This document shows positions 49,418-59,513 of a stretch of 64,000 nt of DNA, in pieces. Source of the DNA: [Clostridium] aminophilum DSM 10710 (GTDB lineage: Bacteria > Bacillota > Clostridia > Lachnospirales > Lachnospiraceae). A program made the translations under genes and the position numbers. The stretch covers positions 248,001 through 312,000 of the forward strand of contig NZ_JONJ01000001.1 in assembly GCF_000711825.1 (NCBI RefSeq), read 5' to 3'. Positions within the stretch are counted from its first letter, which is position 1. Each line of letters starts with the position of its first letter. Under the pieces are notes generated by a model that did not search any database, was not told the DNA's origin, and was given only the letters and a program-made list of their open reading frames with translations.

Positions 49418-50335
49418 TTAATCCGCATTGGATCCCGATACTTTTTGTGTGGATTCCGCATCATCTTCCGGTTTATTTTCTTTTTCGGACACTTCATCCG
49501 CAGTTTCTTCCGCACTGTCTGTACATTCTTCCGCCGTATCAGCATCCGAATCGGTGTCCATGTCCGCGTCCGCAGCAACCATGTGCGCGATCTTTCCGAG
49601 CGTTCCCATGTTCGAGGTGTCCACCCGATGGATGTCTTCTTCCGCAACGCTGCGGTCGCCGTCATCTGCAGCCGGGTTTGCCGCTATGGCTGCGGCATTT
49701 TCCTCGCGCTCCGCCTTCTTCGTCTCTTCTTCCTCGATCTCTTCCGCAGTCGGTTCCGGTACATACTCTTCCGGATGTTCCTTCGCTTCAGCAATTCTCT
49801 CCTCGATAAACCGGATAAACTCCGCCTCTTCTTCCTGACTTTTGAAAGCGCTGCGGGCCACGAACTGAATCTGCTTCGGCTGCTTGATCAGAATCAGCCG
49901 GTCGATCATCTCGACTCCGCTGAGCTGAGAGTAGCTGATCACCTGATGCGTCGCATCCTGATTGATCGCCTGCTGCGCTTCGGTGGTGATGGAGATTCTC
50001 TTCTCATCCGCGACAAAATGCACACGCGGAAATGCATTGAAATTCTTCATTCTCTGCAGTCCGCTCCGCTTCCAGAGCGCTCTCTCAACCGCCCGATCCG
50101 ATGAAGTGTATCCCATCACAAATACCACACCGATGGCCAGAAGAATCGTCGGCAGAAGCTTCTGAAAATTCAGTCCGGCAGACATATATCCCTGAATCAG
50201 CAGGATTACCGCCACACCGGCGCTGAGCACATATCCGACGTATTTTCTGGTCTTGCTGGTATTGTGAACCACATTCCAGTGAAACCAGTTCCGAAAATCC
50301 TCTTCCTGCAGCACGTAATTCAATTCCTTAACCAT
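49418..50335 (-). CDS. YcxB-like membrane protein with acidic tail
   Basis: A 305-residue protein with two adjacent membrane helices (about 31-50 and 58-76). A YcxB-type domain follows (about 95-175, with YSQLSGVEMIDRLILI and a KSQEEEAEFIRFIEERI helix). The C-terminus is a long acidic tail (about 190-305, Glu/Asp/Ala-rich, no fold expected). Function is unknown. It stands between the dehydrogenase and comF with its own short flanks. Confidence 0.6.
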   Translation of the reverse strand: MVKELNYVLQEEDFRNWFHWNVVHNTSKTRKYVGYVLSAGVAVILLIQGYMSAGLNFQKLLPTILLAIGVVFVMGYTSSDRAVERALWKRSGLQRMKNFNAFPRVHFVADEKRISITTEAQQAINQDATHQVISYSQLSGVEMIDRLILIKQPKQIQFVARSAFKSQEEEAEFIRFIEERIAEAKEHPEEYVPEPTAEEIEEEETKKAEREENAAAIAANPAADDGDRSVAEEDIHRVDTSNMGTLGKIAHMVAADADMDTDSDADTAEECTDSAEETADEVSEKENKPEDDAESTQKVSGSNAD

Positions 50336-50400
50336 GTTTCCTCTCCTCTTCCTGTCTCTTCTGTAAGCGTTCGGAACGCAGGCAGATACGCCTCCTCATA

Positions 50401-50466
50401 CCGGTCATACCGGTCCTATTGGTCCTATCGGTCCCATTTTCTACCTGCAGATGTACCTGCAGATGA
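50401..50466. repeat. Short tandem repeats (9-bp x4 and 12-bp x2)
   Basis: Four 9-base units (YYGGTCMYA type) fill 50401-50436, and ACCTGCAGATGW is doubled at 50443-50466. They lie in the leader of the YcxB-like gene. No gene is evident in 50336-50575. Confidence 0.75.
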
Positions 50467-50575
50467 TGCGACTTGCCGGTTCGTTCTCCCCGGTGCTCTC
50501 TGTCATCATCTGTTGCCATGCATTCAGCGCCGTTCCGCGCATCCCGTGATCCCGCGGATCACGCTAATAATTCTA

Positions 50576-51307
50576 TCACGTTCCATGTCCGATTCCTATC
50601 GTAAAGAACCATGCTTTTTCAAATCCCGCATGATGCAGAACCCGGCAGCACGCCTCCACCGTCGCGCCGGTCGTATAGATGTCATCCACGATCAGAATTC
50701 GCTGCACACCGTGGCGCTGCATGGCCTTCGCGAGCACCGGATCAGCGGAAAATGCCGCCGTCAGGTTTTTCAGCCGCTCACTCGGCGTAAGATTCTTATT
50801 CGGAACCGTCTTCCGGCTTCGCCGAAGAAGCTCCGTTTCCACCGGAATCCCCAGCCGCTTTCCCAGCCGGTCCGCCAGTAGTTCCGCCTGATTGAACCCC
50901 CGCTTCCGGAGTCTCGCCGGATGGACCGGGACCGGAATCAGCACATCCGGCCGGATCTCCCGGATTCGTCTTCCGCACCGCCTTGCCGCCTCATCCGCAT
51001 AATAATCCAGATACTCCCGCTTGTTGTGATATTTGATCCGCGCGATGGAATCGGCCGCCGGCCCCTCATAATTCAGCAGAGAAATCCCCGCCTCAAAGGA
51101 CCTGGTGCGCCGCAGGCAGTCCCCGCAGTACTCCCGGTCCGGGTCTTCCAGTGTCTTGCCGCATTTCTTGCAGCATGGCTCATGGACAAACGAGATCACC
51201 GACCGGCATTCGGGGCATATGAGTTCGCCCCTCGGACGCACAATGTCATCACAGATCGGACATCGCCGCGGAAATACCAGACCTGTCAGTTCTTCCCTCC
51301 AGTTCAT
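50576..51307 (-). CDS. comF: ComF-family phosphoribosyltransferase-like protein
   Basis: A 243-residue protein. A double zinc-finger N-terminus has CPIC/CPEC (Cys16, 19, 31, 34) and CCKKC/CGDC (Cys45 or 46, 49, 61, 64). The PRTase fold has PVHPARLRKRGFNQAELLA and an intact PRPP loop ILIVDDIYTTGAT. ComF is needed for DNA uptake in competent bacteria, but most Clostridia carry it without evident competence. It lies directly after recD2 in the same direction (190 bases), a common DNA-processing pairing. Confidence 0.9.
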   Translation of the reverse strand: MNWREELTGLVFPRRCPICDDIVRPRGELICPECRSVISFVHEPCCKKCGKTLEDPDREYCGDCLRRTRSFEAGISLLNYEGPAADSIARIKYHNKREYLDYYADEAARRCGRRIREIRPDVLIPVPVHPARLRKRGFNQAELLADRLGKRLGIPVETELLRRSRKTVPNKNLTPSERLKNLTAAFSADPVLAKAMQRHGVQRILIVDDIYTTGATVEACCRVLHHAGFEKAWFFTIGIGHGT

Positions 51308-51497
51308 GCCGCTCCTTTCCGCGGCGTTCTCTCCCGCCGCATTCCCGGCTTATCCGGTTCACTCTTTGCCCGGTTCGCGTTTCACCCTGCGCGCCATCTT
51401 CCCCGTGACGTCCTGCCGTGTTCACGGATGTCCTGTTCTCGCGCTGCCCGGTTCACGCATTATCTTTTCCCGTTTTACCCCGTTTCGCCTTCCGCCC

Positions 51498-53750
51498 TCA
51501 CAGGCAGATCTCCATGATCCGGTCTTTCAGGCCGGAATACCGCTTCTGCTCCATCGCATTCTCCGCCATGGAGGCAAATGCATCCGGAAGTCCGACGATG
51601 CAAACGCAGGATTTCGCTCTTGTCACTGCCGTGTATATCAGATTCCTCGTCATCAGAACGCGCGGTCCCGACAGCACCGGAACGACCACCGCCGGGTACT
51701 CGCTTCCCTGTGACTTGTGGATCGTGATCGCATAGGCATGCTCCAGCTGGTCCAGATCACCGAAGGCATATTCCACCAGATGTCCTTCATCGAATTCCAC
51801 CGTGATCAGTTCCGCCGGCAGATTAATCTCCCGGACAATCCCCATATCGCCGTTGAAAATTCCGGTTCCCTCTTCGAGAATCACGCCGCCCCGGCCGCGC
51901 CGTTTCCACTCGATCTGGTAATTGTTCTTGATCTGCATGACCTTGTCGCCCTCGCGGTAAAGCACATCCCCCATCTCTTTTTCCCTTTTGTCCGGCGATG
52001 CCGGATTCAGGTACTGCTGGAAAATGCGGTTCAACCGCTCCACGCCGAGCGCCCCTTTCCGCATCGGCGTCATAATCTGGACATCATAGACGCCGCTTTT
52101 GACGTAACCTGGGAGTTTATCCCTCACAAGAGTGATCATGCAGTTGATGATCGCATTGGCGTCCGTCCGCTTCAGGAAGAGGAAGTCCTCACTCCGCTTT
52201 CCGAGATCCACCGGCTGCCCCTCATTGATCTTGTGGGCATTCACGATGATATCGCTTTTGGCCGCCTGGCGGAAAATGTGCGTCAGCCGCACAACCGGCA
52301 CGCAGGCGGAGCCAATGATATCGCGCAGGACATTGCCCGGTCCGACACTCGGCAGCTGGTCGACATCGCCCACCAGAATCAGTCTCGTGCCGACGCTGAC
52401 CGCCTTCAGCAGGGAATGCATGAGCGCGACGTCCACCATCGACATCTCATCGATGATAACAGCATCGGCCTCGAGAGGGTTGTCCTCATCCTTTTCAAAA
52501 TGCATGGTACTCCGGCCTTCCAGCGCCTGATTGGTCCGGTCTTCCTCGTCCGGAATGCCGCTGATCTCTAAAAGGCGGTGAATGGTCTTCGCCTCCCGTC
52601 CGGTTGCCTCCGTCATCCGCTTTGCCGCGCGTCCCGTCGGCGCCGCCAGGAGAATCTTCATGTCCCCCTGTTCAAAATAACTGATGATCGCATTGATGGT
52701 TGTCGTCTTACCGGTTCCCGGTCCGCCCGTGATCACGAGAAGGCCCCTGTTTACCGCCTGAACCACCGCCTGAATCTGAAGTTCATCCAGCGTGATTCCG
52801 TCCCGTTCCTGAATGATCGCCAGATTCTTCCGGATCTCCTCCTCCGGTTCGTTTCCGGATATATTCAGATCGTGGAGCATCCCCGCGATGCCGTTTTCCA
52901 TGTAATAGAACCGTGATGCATAGACCATGCGCTCCCCGTCCGGGCGGAGTTTGACCACAATCCGCTTGTCGATCTGCATATCCATCAGATGTTTGTCGAT
53001 CAGGTCCACGTCAACGCCGAGAATCTCAGCCGCCTGCGCGCGCAGTTCCGACTCCGGCAGACACGTATTTCCGTTCACCGAAGCCTGCACCAGCGTGTAC
53101 AGAATGCCGCTGCAGATCCGGAAATCAGAATCCACGGCGATGCCGGCCTTCGCCGCGATCTCATCCGCCATGCGGAACCCCACACCGCTGATATCATCGG
53201 CGAGCTTATACGGATTCTTCTGCAGAACCGTGTAAACCATCGGGCCGTATTCTTTATAGATCTTCACCGCGAGATTCATGGAAATGCCGTATCCCTGCAG
53301 GAACATCATGGCCTGCCGCATTTCCTTTTTCTCCTCGACCTGATCGGAGATCTCCATCGCCATCCGCTCGCTGATGCCTTTGATCTCCGCGAGACGCTCC
53401 GGCTCTTCCTCCATGATCCGGAACGTATCCTGCCTGAATTTTTTAACGATACGCTTGGCAAGCGCCGCTCCGATCCCCTTGATCGCGCCGGACGCCAGAT
53501 ACTTTTCCATCGAGACCGTATCTTCCGGCGCCAGGATCTCGTAGTGTTCCACCTGAAGCTGTTCGCCGTATACCGGATGCACGGTCATCGAACCGGAAGC
53601 GTCGATCATCTCGCCTTCCGACAGATAGGAAAATGTCCCCACAAGAATATATTCTTCCCCGTCATCCGCTCCGGATACGCTCATGACCGTATATCCGTTC
53701 TCTTCATTCCGGAACTTAATCTTTTCGATGTAACCCTTCACCTGCGCCAT
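51498..53750 (-). CDS. recD2: RecD2-type SF1B DNA helicase
   Basis: A 750-residue 5'-3' DNA helicase. An N-terminal OB-like domain and helix-hairpin-helix repeats (SGAIKGIGAALAKRIV, AEIKGISERMA) are typical of RecD2 rather than RecD. Walker A is GGPGTGKTT (342-350), Walker B is AVIIDEMSMVD, then GDVDQLPSVGPG, and motif VI is YTAVTRAKSCV. No recB or recC is present. I chose MAQVKGYI because GGGAGAAG immediately precedes it; the ATG four codons earlier has no room for a site. Confidence 0.94.
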   Translation of the reverse strand: MAQVKGYIEKIKFRNEENGYTVMSVSGADDGEEYILVGTFSYLSEGEMIDASGSMTVHPVYGEQLQVEHYEILAPEDTVSMEKYLASGAIKGIGAALAKRIVKKFRQDTFRIMEEEPERLAEIKGISERMAMEISDQVEEKKEMRQAMMFLQGYGISMNLAVKIYKEYGPMVYTVLQKNPYKLADDISGVGFRMADEIAAKAGIAVDSDFRICSGILYTLVQASVNGNTCLPESELRAQAAEILGVDVDLIDKHLMDMQIDKRIVVKLRPDGERMVYASRFYYMENGIAGMLHDLNISGNEPEEEIRKNLAIIQERDGITLDELQIQAVVQAVNRGLLVITGGPGTGKTTTINAIISYFEQGDMKILLAAPTGRAAKRMTEATGREAKTIHRLLEISGIPDEEDRTNQALEGRSTMHFEKDEDNPLEADAVIIDEMSMVDVALMHSLLKAVSVGTRLILVGDVDQLPSVGPGNVLRDIIGSACVPVVRLTHIFRQAAKSDIIVNAHKINEGQPVDLGKRSEDFLFLKRTDANAIINCMITLVRDKLPGYVKSGVYDVQIMTPMRKGALGVERLNRIFQQYLNPASPDKREKEMGDVLYREGDKVMQIKNNYQIEWKRRGRGGVILEEGTGIFNGDMGIVREINLPAELITVEFDEGHLVEYAFGDLDQLEHAYAITIHKSQGSEYPAVVVPVLSGPRVLMTRNLIYTAVTRAKSCVCIVGLPDAFASMAENAMEQKRYSGLKDRIMEICL

Positions 53751-53795
53751 GTCTTCTCCCATCTTTCCCGGGACTGCCTCCCAAAAGACAAACGA

Positions 53796-53860
53796 AGGGA
53801 AAATGTCTCCGTCTACGCCAGACCTCTTGTAAAAGGTCCGGCAAAGGGGACATTTTCCCT
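53796..53860 (-). terminator. Large hairpin between mreB and recD2
   Basis: AGGGAAAATGTCTCC (53796-53810) pairs with GGGGACATTTTCCCT (53846-53860), with an inner GACCT/AGGTC stem. On the minus strand TCGTTTGTCTTTT follows. It lies 28 bases past the mreB stop. Confidence 0.7.
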
Positions 53861-53888
53861 GAAAATTACAATTTATCAGATGTTACGA

Positions 53889-54893
53889 TCAAAACTCTCT
53901 CTTGGAGTGCGGATCGCCGTGGAGGAACTCGATATACTTTCCGGTTCCGATCGCAACCGCTGTCAGCGGATCGTCGGCGATCATCGTATTGATGCCCGTC
54001 TTCTCAAAGATCAGCTGATCCAGACCGTTCAGGAGAGATCCGCCGCCCGTCATCACAATGCCTCGTTCAAAGATATCAGCCGCAAGCTCCGGCGGAGTTC
54101 TCTCAAGGACATTGTGTACCGCATCGACAATCTGCATTGCCGGCTCACTCAGCGCCTCCAGCGTCTCGTCGGAGGTAACCATGATCGTCTTCGGAAGACC
54201 GGTGACAAGGTTTCTTCCGCGAACCTCCATCGTGATCACTTCCGGTCTGCGGAATGCCGCACCGATATTAATCTTGATCTCCTCCGCGGTTCTCTCACCG
54301 ATCAGAAGGTTGTGTTTCTTTCTCATATAGCGCACAAGCGCCTCGTCGAAATCGTCTCCGGCCACTTTGATGGAAGTGCTGACTACCGTGCCGCCGAGGG
54401 AGATGACCGCGATATCGCTGGTACCGCCTCCGATGTCGACGATCATGTTTCCGCATGCCTTCGCGATGTCGATTCCGGCACCGATCGCAGCGGCAACCGG
54501 CTCCTCGATGATCGATACGTCACGCGCACCTGCCTGATAGGTCGCATCCTCAACAGCCTTTCTCTCGACCTCGGTCGCATTGCTCGGAATGCAGACACAG
54601 ATTCTCGGCTTGCGGAGCGTTCTCTTTCCGACCGACTTGGTGATGAAATACTTCATCATCTTCTCGGTTACCGTGTAATCCGAAATAACGCCCTTCCGCA
54701 GCGGACGAACCGCTACGATATTGCCCGGTGTTCTTCCGATCATCAGGCGGGCCTCTTCACCGATCGCCATGATCTTGTTGGTCTCGCGATCGATCGCCAC
54801 AACGGACGGCTCTTTCAGTACAACGCCCTTACCCTTAATATATACAAGAATGCTGGCGGTGCCCAGGTCAATTCCGATATCATTGGACATCAT
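53889..54893 (-). CDS. mreB: MreB/Mbl rod-shape protein
   Basis: A 334-residue bacterial actin that organises cell-wall synthesis under the membrane. The ATP site is intact: IGIDLGTASILVY (phosphate 1), VDIGGGTSDIAVISLGG (phosphate 2) and GIVMTGGGSLLNG (adenosine). AGGAGG nine bases upstream supports the MMSNDIG start; the first of two adjacent ATGs is used here. mreC and mreD are absent from the neighbourhood, so this may be an Mbl or MreBH paralogue rather than the primary MreB. Confidence 0.93.
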   Translation of the reverse strand: MMSNDIGIDLGTASILVYIKGKGVVLKEPSVVAIDRETNKIMAIGEEARLMIGRTPGNIVAVRPLRKGVISDYTVTEKMMKYFITKSVGKRTLRKPRICVCIPSNATEVERKAVEDATYQAGARDVSIIEEPVAAAIGAGIDIAKACGNMIVDIGGGTSDIAVISLGGTVVSTSIKVAGDDFDEALVRYMRKKHNLLIGERTAEEIKINIGAAFRRPEVITMEVRGRNLVTGLPKTIMVTSDETLEALSEPAMQIVDAVHNVLERTPPELAADIFERGIVMTGGGSLLNGLDQLIFEKTGINTMIADDPLTAVAIGTGKYIEFLHGDPHSKREF

Positions 54894-54980
54894 CTTTCTC
54901 ATCCTCCTAAACGAAAACAAATATACATGAACGCTGTTTTTCCGCGTTTACTATAATATTTCACAGACTAAACCGAATAT

Positions 54981-55009
54981 ATTATAAACTCTTGCCATCG
55001 CTTTTTAAA
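54981..55009 (-). promoter_or_regulatory. Candidate mreB promoter
   Basis: On the minus strand TTTAAA (55004-55009) and TATAAT (54981-54986) are 17 bases apart, giving a leader of about 80 bases. The remaining gap to 55285 has no gene. It holds a perfect 12-bp GC-rich hairpin (55190-55218, GCGGGGGACCGG arms) past the folT stop, without a U-tract. Confidence 0.5.
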
Positions 55010-55285
55010 GAAGAAATTTCACCGAAAGCCCCGTAAATGCTTAAAAATTCATTACAATACGGCCCTCAGGCGGCCTTCCGCCTCCCGCTCCACTCCCAGG
55101 CAGTGAACCTGACACCATCAGCTCGCCGACACCGGTCACCGCAAGCCGTCTGTATCGTCCGGCGTCATTTTTACGGCAGTAACACGCGAGCGGGGGACCG
55201 GACGAACCGGTCCCCCGCAATGCAGGAAATATTAGAATTCTTTCTTATCTCTCCGGCGGCTGTCCCCCGACGGAGTTTCACAGAG

Positions 55286-55858
55286 TTACGCCTTGTCTCC
55301 GTTCCCCCAGCCGTTCTGGGCAAGCATCCGTCTTGTCGCGGTCAGAACCGTGAAGATCAGGATGGTGTGCACCGGAAGCTGGACCAGATTCGAGATGATT
55401 CTGGACGGAAGAAGGGCAATGATGGCTTTGTTATAGAGCATATTCAGCCAGATGCTGTTCAGTCCCACATTGACAAAGATCTTGACAATCAGGTTGGCGA
55501 TCAGAACTCTCGGAATCGTGATCTTGTGCTTATAGAACGCGTATCCGTAGATCAGGCCGCCCATCGCTGCGCTGACGGTAAATCCCGGAAAGAACGGTCC
55601 GTCCGGATTCACCATCCATTTCAACACATCGACAACAGCGCCAAAGATTGCTCCTACTGCCGGTCCGAACATCATATCAATCACACGGTTCGGGACGCCG
55701 GAGATTCCAACCTTGATGTACGGGCCGATGTGGATTGTCGCCACGCTTCCAAGAACAATCGCCAGAGCGATCATCAGGCCGCAGATGACTACATTTCTCA
55801 CCTGTCTCAGCTCACGGATCGAGCGAATCCATGTGAGGCTCACACTTTGTGTTCCCAT
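55286..55858 (-). CDS. folT: Folate ECF transporter S component
   Basis: A 190-residue membrane protein with about six hydrophobic segments. It has the FolT-like features VGISGVPNRVIDMMFGPAVG (before the third helix) and GFTVSAAMGGLIYG, and conserved Asn/Arg positions. As the S component of an energy-coupling-factor transporter it binds folate and docks on the shared EcfAAT module, which is not in the window. AGGAGG lies upstream of the ATG. It follows fhs and the FTCD genes, which use tetrahydrofolate. Confidence 0.88.
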   Translation of the reverse strand: MGTQSVSLTWIRSIRELRQVRNVVICGLMIALAIVLGSVATIHIGPYIKVGISGVPNRVIDMMFGPAVGAIFGAVVDVLKWMVNPDGPFFPGFTVSAAMGGLIYGYAFYKHKITIPRVLIANLIVKIFVNVGLNSIWLNMLYNKAIIALLPSRIISNLVQLPVHTILIFTVLTATRRMLAQNGWGNGDKA

Positions 55859-55886
55859 CTTGGTTCCTCCTAAATCATAAACAGAT

Positions 55887-55972
55887 CAAAGTCCGCAGCG
55901 GAACTTTGGTCCCCTCTTCTCTCAATTCGAGGGACAAACTATGTTTCCGTCCGGCAATGGTCCGCCGGACGG
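55887..55972 (-). promoter_or_regulatory. Two hairpins between fhs and folT
   Basis: CCGTCCGGC/GCCGGACGG (55947-55955 with 55964-55972) forms a 9-bp stem after fhs. CAAAGTCCGC/GCGGAACTTTG (55887-55908) forms a second, bulged stem just before the folT ribosome site. They may be a terminator and a translational control hairpin. I compared the region with the tetrahydrofolate riboswitch pattern and do not recognise it. Confidence 0.35.
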
Positions 55973-56019
55973 GATCGCGCGATAAACGCGATAACTCAGA
56001 TAACTTACTTCGTATGAGA

Positions 56020-57696
56020 TCAGAACAGTCCGGTAATCTTACCCTCGTCGTCTACATCGATATTCTCTGCAGCCGGTACCTTCGGCAGACCCGGCATGGT
56101 CATGATGTCGCCGGTCTTTGCTACCAGGAAGCCTGCACCTGCGGAAACCTTTACCTCGCGGATGGTGATCTTGAAGTCTCTCGGAGCGCCGGTCAGGTTC
56201 TTGTTGTCGGAGAAGCTGAACTGTGTCTTAGCCATGCAGATCGGCATCTTGTCAAAGCCAAGTTCGGTCAGTCTCTGGATCTGCTTCTTTGCCTCAGCGG
56301 TAAAGGTTACGCCGGCTCCTCTGTAGATCTTTGTAACGATATCCTTAACCTTGTCCTCAATGCTCTCGTCCAGATCATATGCGAACTGGAAGTGGTTGTT
56401 TGCGGTATCCTCGCAGAGTCTTACAACCTCTTTTGCAAGTTCCACGCCGCCGTCGCCGCCTTTGCCCCATACTTCGGACAGGCAAACATTTACGCCGAGT
56501 TCCTTGCACTTATCCTCGATCAGCTTGAGCTCTTCCTCGGAATCGAACGGGAAACGGTTGATGGCAACCACTGCCGGAAGACCGAATACCTTTGTCACGT
56601 TCTCCACGTGCTGCAGAAGGTTCGGAAGTCCCTTCTCCAGAGCTTCGAGGTTCGGAGTGTTGAGATCTGCCTTTGCAACGCCTCCGTGATGCTTCAGAGC
56701 GCGAACGGTTGCAACGATAACAACCGCATCCGGCTTAAGTCCTGTCATTCTGCACTTGATGTCGCAGAACTTCTCTGCGCCGAGGTCTGCACCGAATCCT
56801 GCCTCGGTAACCGCGTAATCATTGAGCTTTAATGCCAGCTTGGTTGCCAGAACGGAGTTGCAGCCGTGGGCAATATTTGCGAACGGGCCGCCGTGAATGA
56901 AGGCCGGTGTGTGCTCCAGTGTCTGAACCAGGTTCGGCTTCAGAGCATCCTTCAGAAGAGCTGCCATAGCGCCCTGTGCGTGAAGATCGCCTGCGGTAAC
57001 CGGCTCGTTGTCTACGTTGTAGCCGATGATCATCTTGGAGAGTCTTTCCTTCAGATCGTGAATGTCGGTTGCAAGGCAGAAGATCGCCATGATCTCACTT
57101 GCAACAGTGATGTCGAATCCATCCTCGCGCACACGTCCGTCGGTTCTCTTGCCGAGACCGTTGATGACGTTGCGGAGCTGACGGTCATTCATATCGACAA
57201 CTCTCTTCCATGTGATGCGCTTCGGATCGATGCGGAGAGCATTGCCCTGGAAAATGTGGTTGTCGATCATTGCAGCCAAAAGGTTGTTTGCTGCGCCGAT
57301 TGCGTGGAAATCGCCGGTGAAATGAAGGTTGATCTCCTCCATCGGAACGACCTGTGCATAACCGCCGCCTGCTGCGCCGCCTTTTACGCCGAATACCGGT
57401 CCAAGGCTCGGCTCACGGAGAGCAGCCGCTACCGTCTTGCCGATCTTGTGAAGGCCGTCTGCCAGACCAACGGATGTGGTGGTCTTTCCCTCGCCGGCCG
57501 GCGTCGGAGTGATGGCGGTAACCAGAACCAGCTTGCCATCCGGCTTATCCTTCAGATCCTTCAGAAGATTGTAGCTGATCTTTGCCTTGTCGGTGCCGTA
57601 CTGCTCGATATACTTGTCATCGATTCCTTCGTTGTGCGCGATCTCGGTGATGTTTAACGGTGTCGCTTCCTGTGCGATTTCGATATCTGTCTTCAT
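56020..57696 (-). CDS. fhs: Formate-tetrahydrofolate ligase
   Basis: A 558-residue cytoplasmic enzyme making 10-formyl-THF from formate, THF and ATP. The P-loop is [11 protein letters not shown] (65-75), and the [26 protein letters not shown] stretch (written here in part: [15 protein letters not shown]) is diagnostic. The MKTDIEIAQ start has GAGGGG upstream; a longer in-frame extension is arginine/glycine-rich and not family-like. Codon choice suggests strong expression. It connects to the FTCD genes (183 bases upstream) by supplying or using C1-THF. Confidence 0.97.
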   Translation of the reverse strand: MKTDIEIAQEATPLNITEIAHNEGIDDKYIEQYGTDKAKISYNLLKDLKDKPDGKLVLVTAITPTPAGEGKTTTSVGLADGLHKIGKTVAAALREPSLGPVFGVKGGAAGGGYAQVVPMEEINLHFTGDFHAIGAANNLLAAMIDNHIFQGNALRIDPKRITWKRVVDMNDRQLRNVINGLGKRTDGRVREDGFDITVASEIMAIFCLATDIHDLKERLSKMIIGYNVDNEPVTAGDLHAQGAMAALLKDALKPNLVQTLEHTPAFIHGGPFANIAHGCNSVLATKLALKLNDYAVTEAGFGADLGAEKFCDIKCRMTGLKPDAVVIVATVRALKHHGGVAKADLNTPNLEALEKGLPNLLQHVENVTKVFGLPAVVAINRFPFDSEEELKLIEDKCKELGVNVCLSEVWGKGGDGGVELAKEVVRLCEDTANNHFQFAYDLDESIEDKVKDIVTKIYRGAGVTFTAEAKKQIQRLTELGFDKMPICMAKTQFSFSDNKNLTGAPRDFKITIREVKVSAGAGFLVAKTGDIMTMPGLPKVPAAENIDVDDEGKITGLF

Positions 57697-57879
57697 ATAC
57701 GTTTCCCCTCTTCTTTGCTTTCTTCCAATGTTGTCTATTTTAACGTCCGTCCTTCCTCCCCGGAATCCGCCGCGCCCCCACACAGCGATGAATTTATCTC
57801 CGGAGGCGGAGCGGAACCCGTTTCTTCCTCGCATTCCGCCCGTCTTCCGGAATGTCCGTCCGGACCGTCATGTACTGTC

Positions 57880-58521
57880 TTAATAGAGTTTGTCAGAAAG
57901 ATCGCTCATTCCGAGGATCTTCTTCTCCTCTTCAATGGCTGTCTTCTCTAACTTCTCAATCTTTGCGGTGTACTCTGCGACAAATGCCTCATCCTTGATG
58001 GAACCGAGGTTGATCTTGACATTCAGCAGCGCGCCGATGACTGCGGTTCTCGCCATCATCGCGGATACCAGGCCGTCGGTTACCGCATTGGTGTTGCCCT
58101 TTGCGACAACTGCCTCAGAGATCTCGAAGATCTTTGCAGCGGTCTCTGCGCATTCCATCGGAACCTTTGCAGCGGCCTTCAGACCTTCCTGCATCTTTGC
58201 CTTTCTGGCCTCTTTCTGCTCCTCGGTGTCCTTCGGCATACCGATGGCTTCCATGTAAATGTTGAAGGAAGAGCTGTCCTTGTCGATGTCCTCAATGAGC
58301 TCTTTGCGAAGGGCATCTGCCTTCTGCGCAAGAACCTTCATTTCTTCCTCAACTGCCTCATATTTCTTCTTGCCGACAGTCAGATTGGCAACCATTCCTG
58401 CCAGAGCTGCCGCCAGAGCGCCCGCATTGGCGGAAACGCTGCCGCCGCCCGGTGCCGGTGCATCGGAAGCGGTCAGATCCGCAAATCCCTCTACTGTCAT
58501 ATCCTTTAAAAGTTCAGCCAT
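57880..58521 (-). CDS. Formimidoyltetrahydrofolate cyclodeaminase
   Basis: A 213-residue all-helical enzyme (FTCD C-terminal family) that converts 5-formimino-THF to 5,10-methenyl-THF and ammonia. The glycine-rich APAPGGGSVSANAGALAAAL (residues 21-40) near the N-terminus is the family signature. It is a separate gene here, whereas animals fuse it to the transferase. It begins two bases after the formiminotransferase gene, so the two steps are coupled. Confidence 0.93.
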   Translation of the reverse strand: MAELLKDMTVEGFADLTASDAPAPGGGSVSANAGALAAALAGMVANLTVGKKKYEAVEEEMKVLAQKADALRKELIEDIDKDSSSFNIYMEAIGMPKDTEEQKEARKAKMQEGLKAAAKVPMECAETAAKIFEISEAVVAKGNTNAVTDGLVSAMMARTAVIGALLNVKINLGSIKDEAFVAEYTAKIEKLEKTAIEEEKKILGMSDLSDKLY

Positions 58522-58523
58522 GA

Positions 58524-59474
58524 TTAGTTCTCCTCTTCCTCGTCCTCAAGCAGCCAGTTCTCCATGATCTGCTTCTGCGGATCGAACTTCATCGGTCCGA
58601 AGCAGCAAGCCTGCAGATAATATGCAGCGCAGTCGATCAGGCACTCCATCGGAACTACGCCGACGATCTCACTCTCGATGACATTTACGCCATAACGTCT
58701 TGCTTCCATCTTGACTGCCTCGAATGCGCGATAAACGGCAGTCTTCTGATAGTTTACTAAATTCATGGATACCTGCGCAACCGTCGGTCTGCCGGTATAG
58801 TGATCGTTCAGTTCTACGCCGATTGCCTTGATGAAATGATATCCGCCGCGGATGTTCTTCACTGCGTTGGCGATCGCATTTGCAATCTCCATGTTGTCGG
58901 TGTCAAGGTTGATGTTAAATGCGATCAGCGGCATTCTTGCGCCGATGGCAACAACACCTGCGGTCGGATGGATGTGATCCGGTCCGAAATCCGGTGTCCA
59001 CAGTTCCTTATCCTGCATCTTCTCAGCCATGCCCTCGAACTGGCCCTTACGGATCTTTGCAAGGTTCTGACGGTGCGGAGCGCTTGCGGAATCCTCATAC
59101 AGGAATACCGGAACGCCGTACTTCTCGCCGACTTCTTTTCCGAGCTCTTTTGCGATGGCATCTGCCTCTTCTACGGTAGTATTGCGGCACGGGATAAACG
59201 GTACAACATCGACAGCGCCCATTCTCGGATGCTGACCCTCATGATGAGTCAGATCGATCTCTGCTACAGCAACGCCGAAGGAATCGAGAACCGCGTTCTT
59301 CAGAGCTTCCGGCTCGCCGACAGCGGTGATAACGCAGCGGTTATGGTTTGCGTCTGTCTGGCAGTCCAGAAGTCTTACGCCCTTTCTGTTCTTGAAGCAG
59401 GCAGCAATCTTTGCAACCTTCTCCATGTCGCGGCCTTCACTGTAATTCGGTACTGTCTCAAGTAACTTCTTCAT
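58524..59474 (-). CDS. Glutamate formimidoyltransferase
   Basis: A 316-residue enzyme (FTCD N-terminal family) moving the formimino group from N-formimino-L-glutamate to THF, releasing glutamate. It starts with the typical VPNYSEGRD. The conserved AEIDLTHHEGQHPRMGAVD region (positions about 92-110) includes the catalytic-type His in HEGQHPRMG. TGRPTVAQVSMNLVNY follows. GGAGGAGATC precedes the ATG. Its substrate is the end product of the HutH-HutU-HutI histidine pathway; those genes are not in the window. Confidence 0.95.
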   Translation of the reverse strand: MKKLLETVPNYSEGRDMEKVAKIAACFKNRKGVRLLDCQTDANHNRCVITAVGEPEALKNAVLDSFGVAVAEIDLTHHEGQHPRMGAVDVVPFIPCRNTTVEEADAIAKELGKEVGEKYGVPVFLYEDSASAPHRQNLAKIRKGQFEGMAEKMQDKELWTPDFGPDHIHPTAGVVAIGARMPLIAFNINLDTDNMEIANAIANAVKNIRGGYHFIKAIGVELNDHYTGRPTVAQVSMNLVNYQKTAVYRAFEAVKMEARRYGVNVIESEIVGVVPMECLIDCAAYYLQACCFGPMKFDPQKQIMENWLLEDEEEEN

Positions 59475-59513
59475 GATCTCCTCCTAAAACTTTCTTATAT
59501 GTAATAAAAATAT

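Noticed and set aside
25789-50586. Identical 16-mer TTCTATCACGTTCCAT at 25789 and 50571
   Set aside because: The second copy covers the comF stop codon and codons before it; flanking sequences do not match, so I treat it as coincidence.
55859-56019. Tetrahydrofolate riboswitch upstream of folT
   Set aside because: I expected one because folT and fhs carry it in related bacteria, but the two hairpins seen do not fit the pattern I know. A covariance-model search would settle it.
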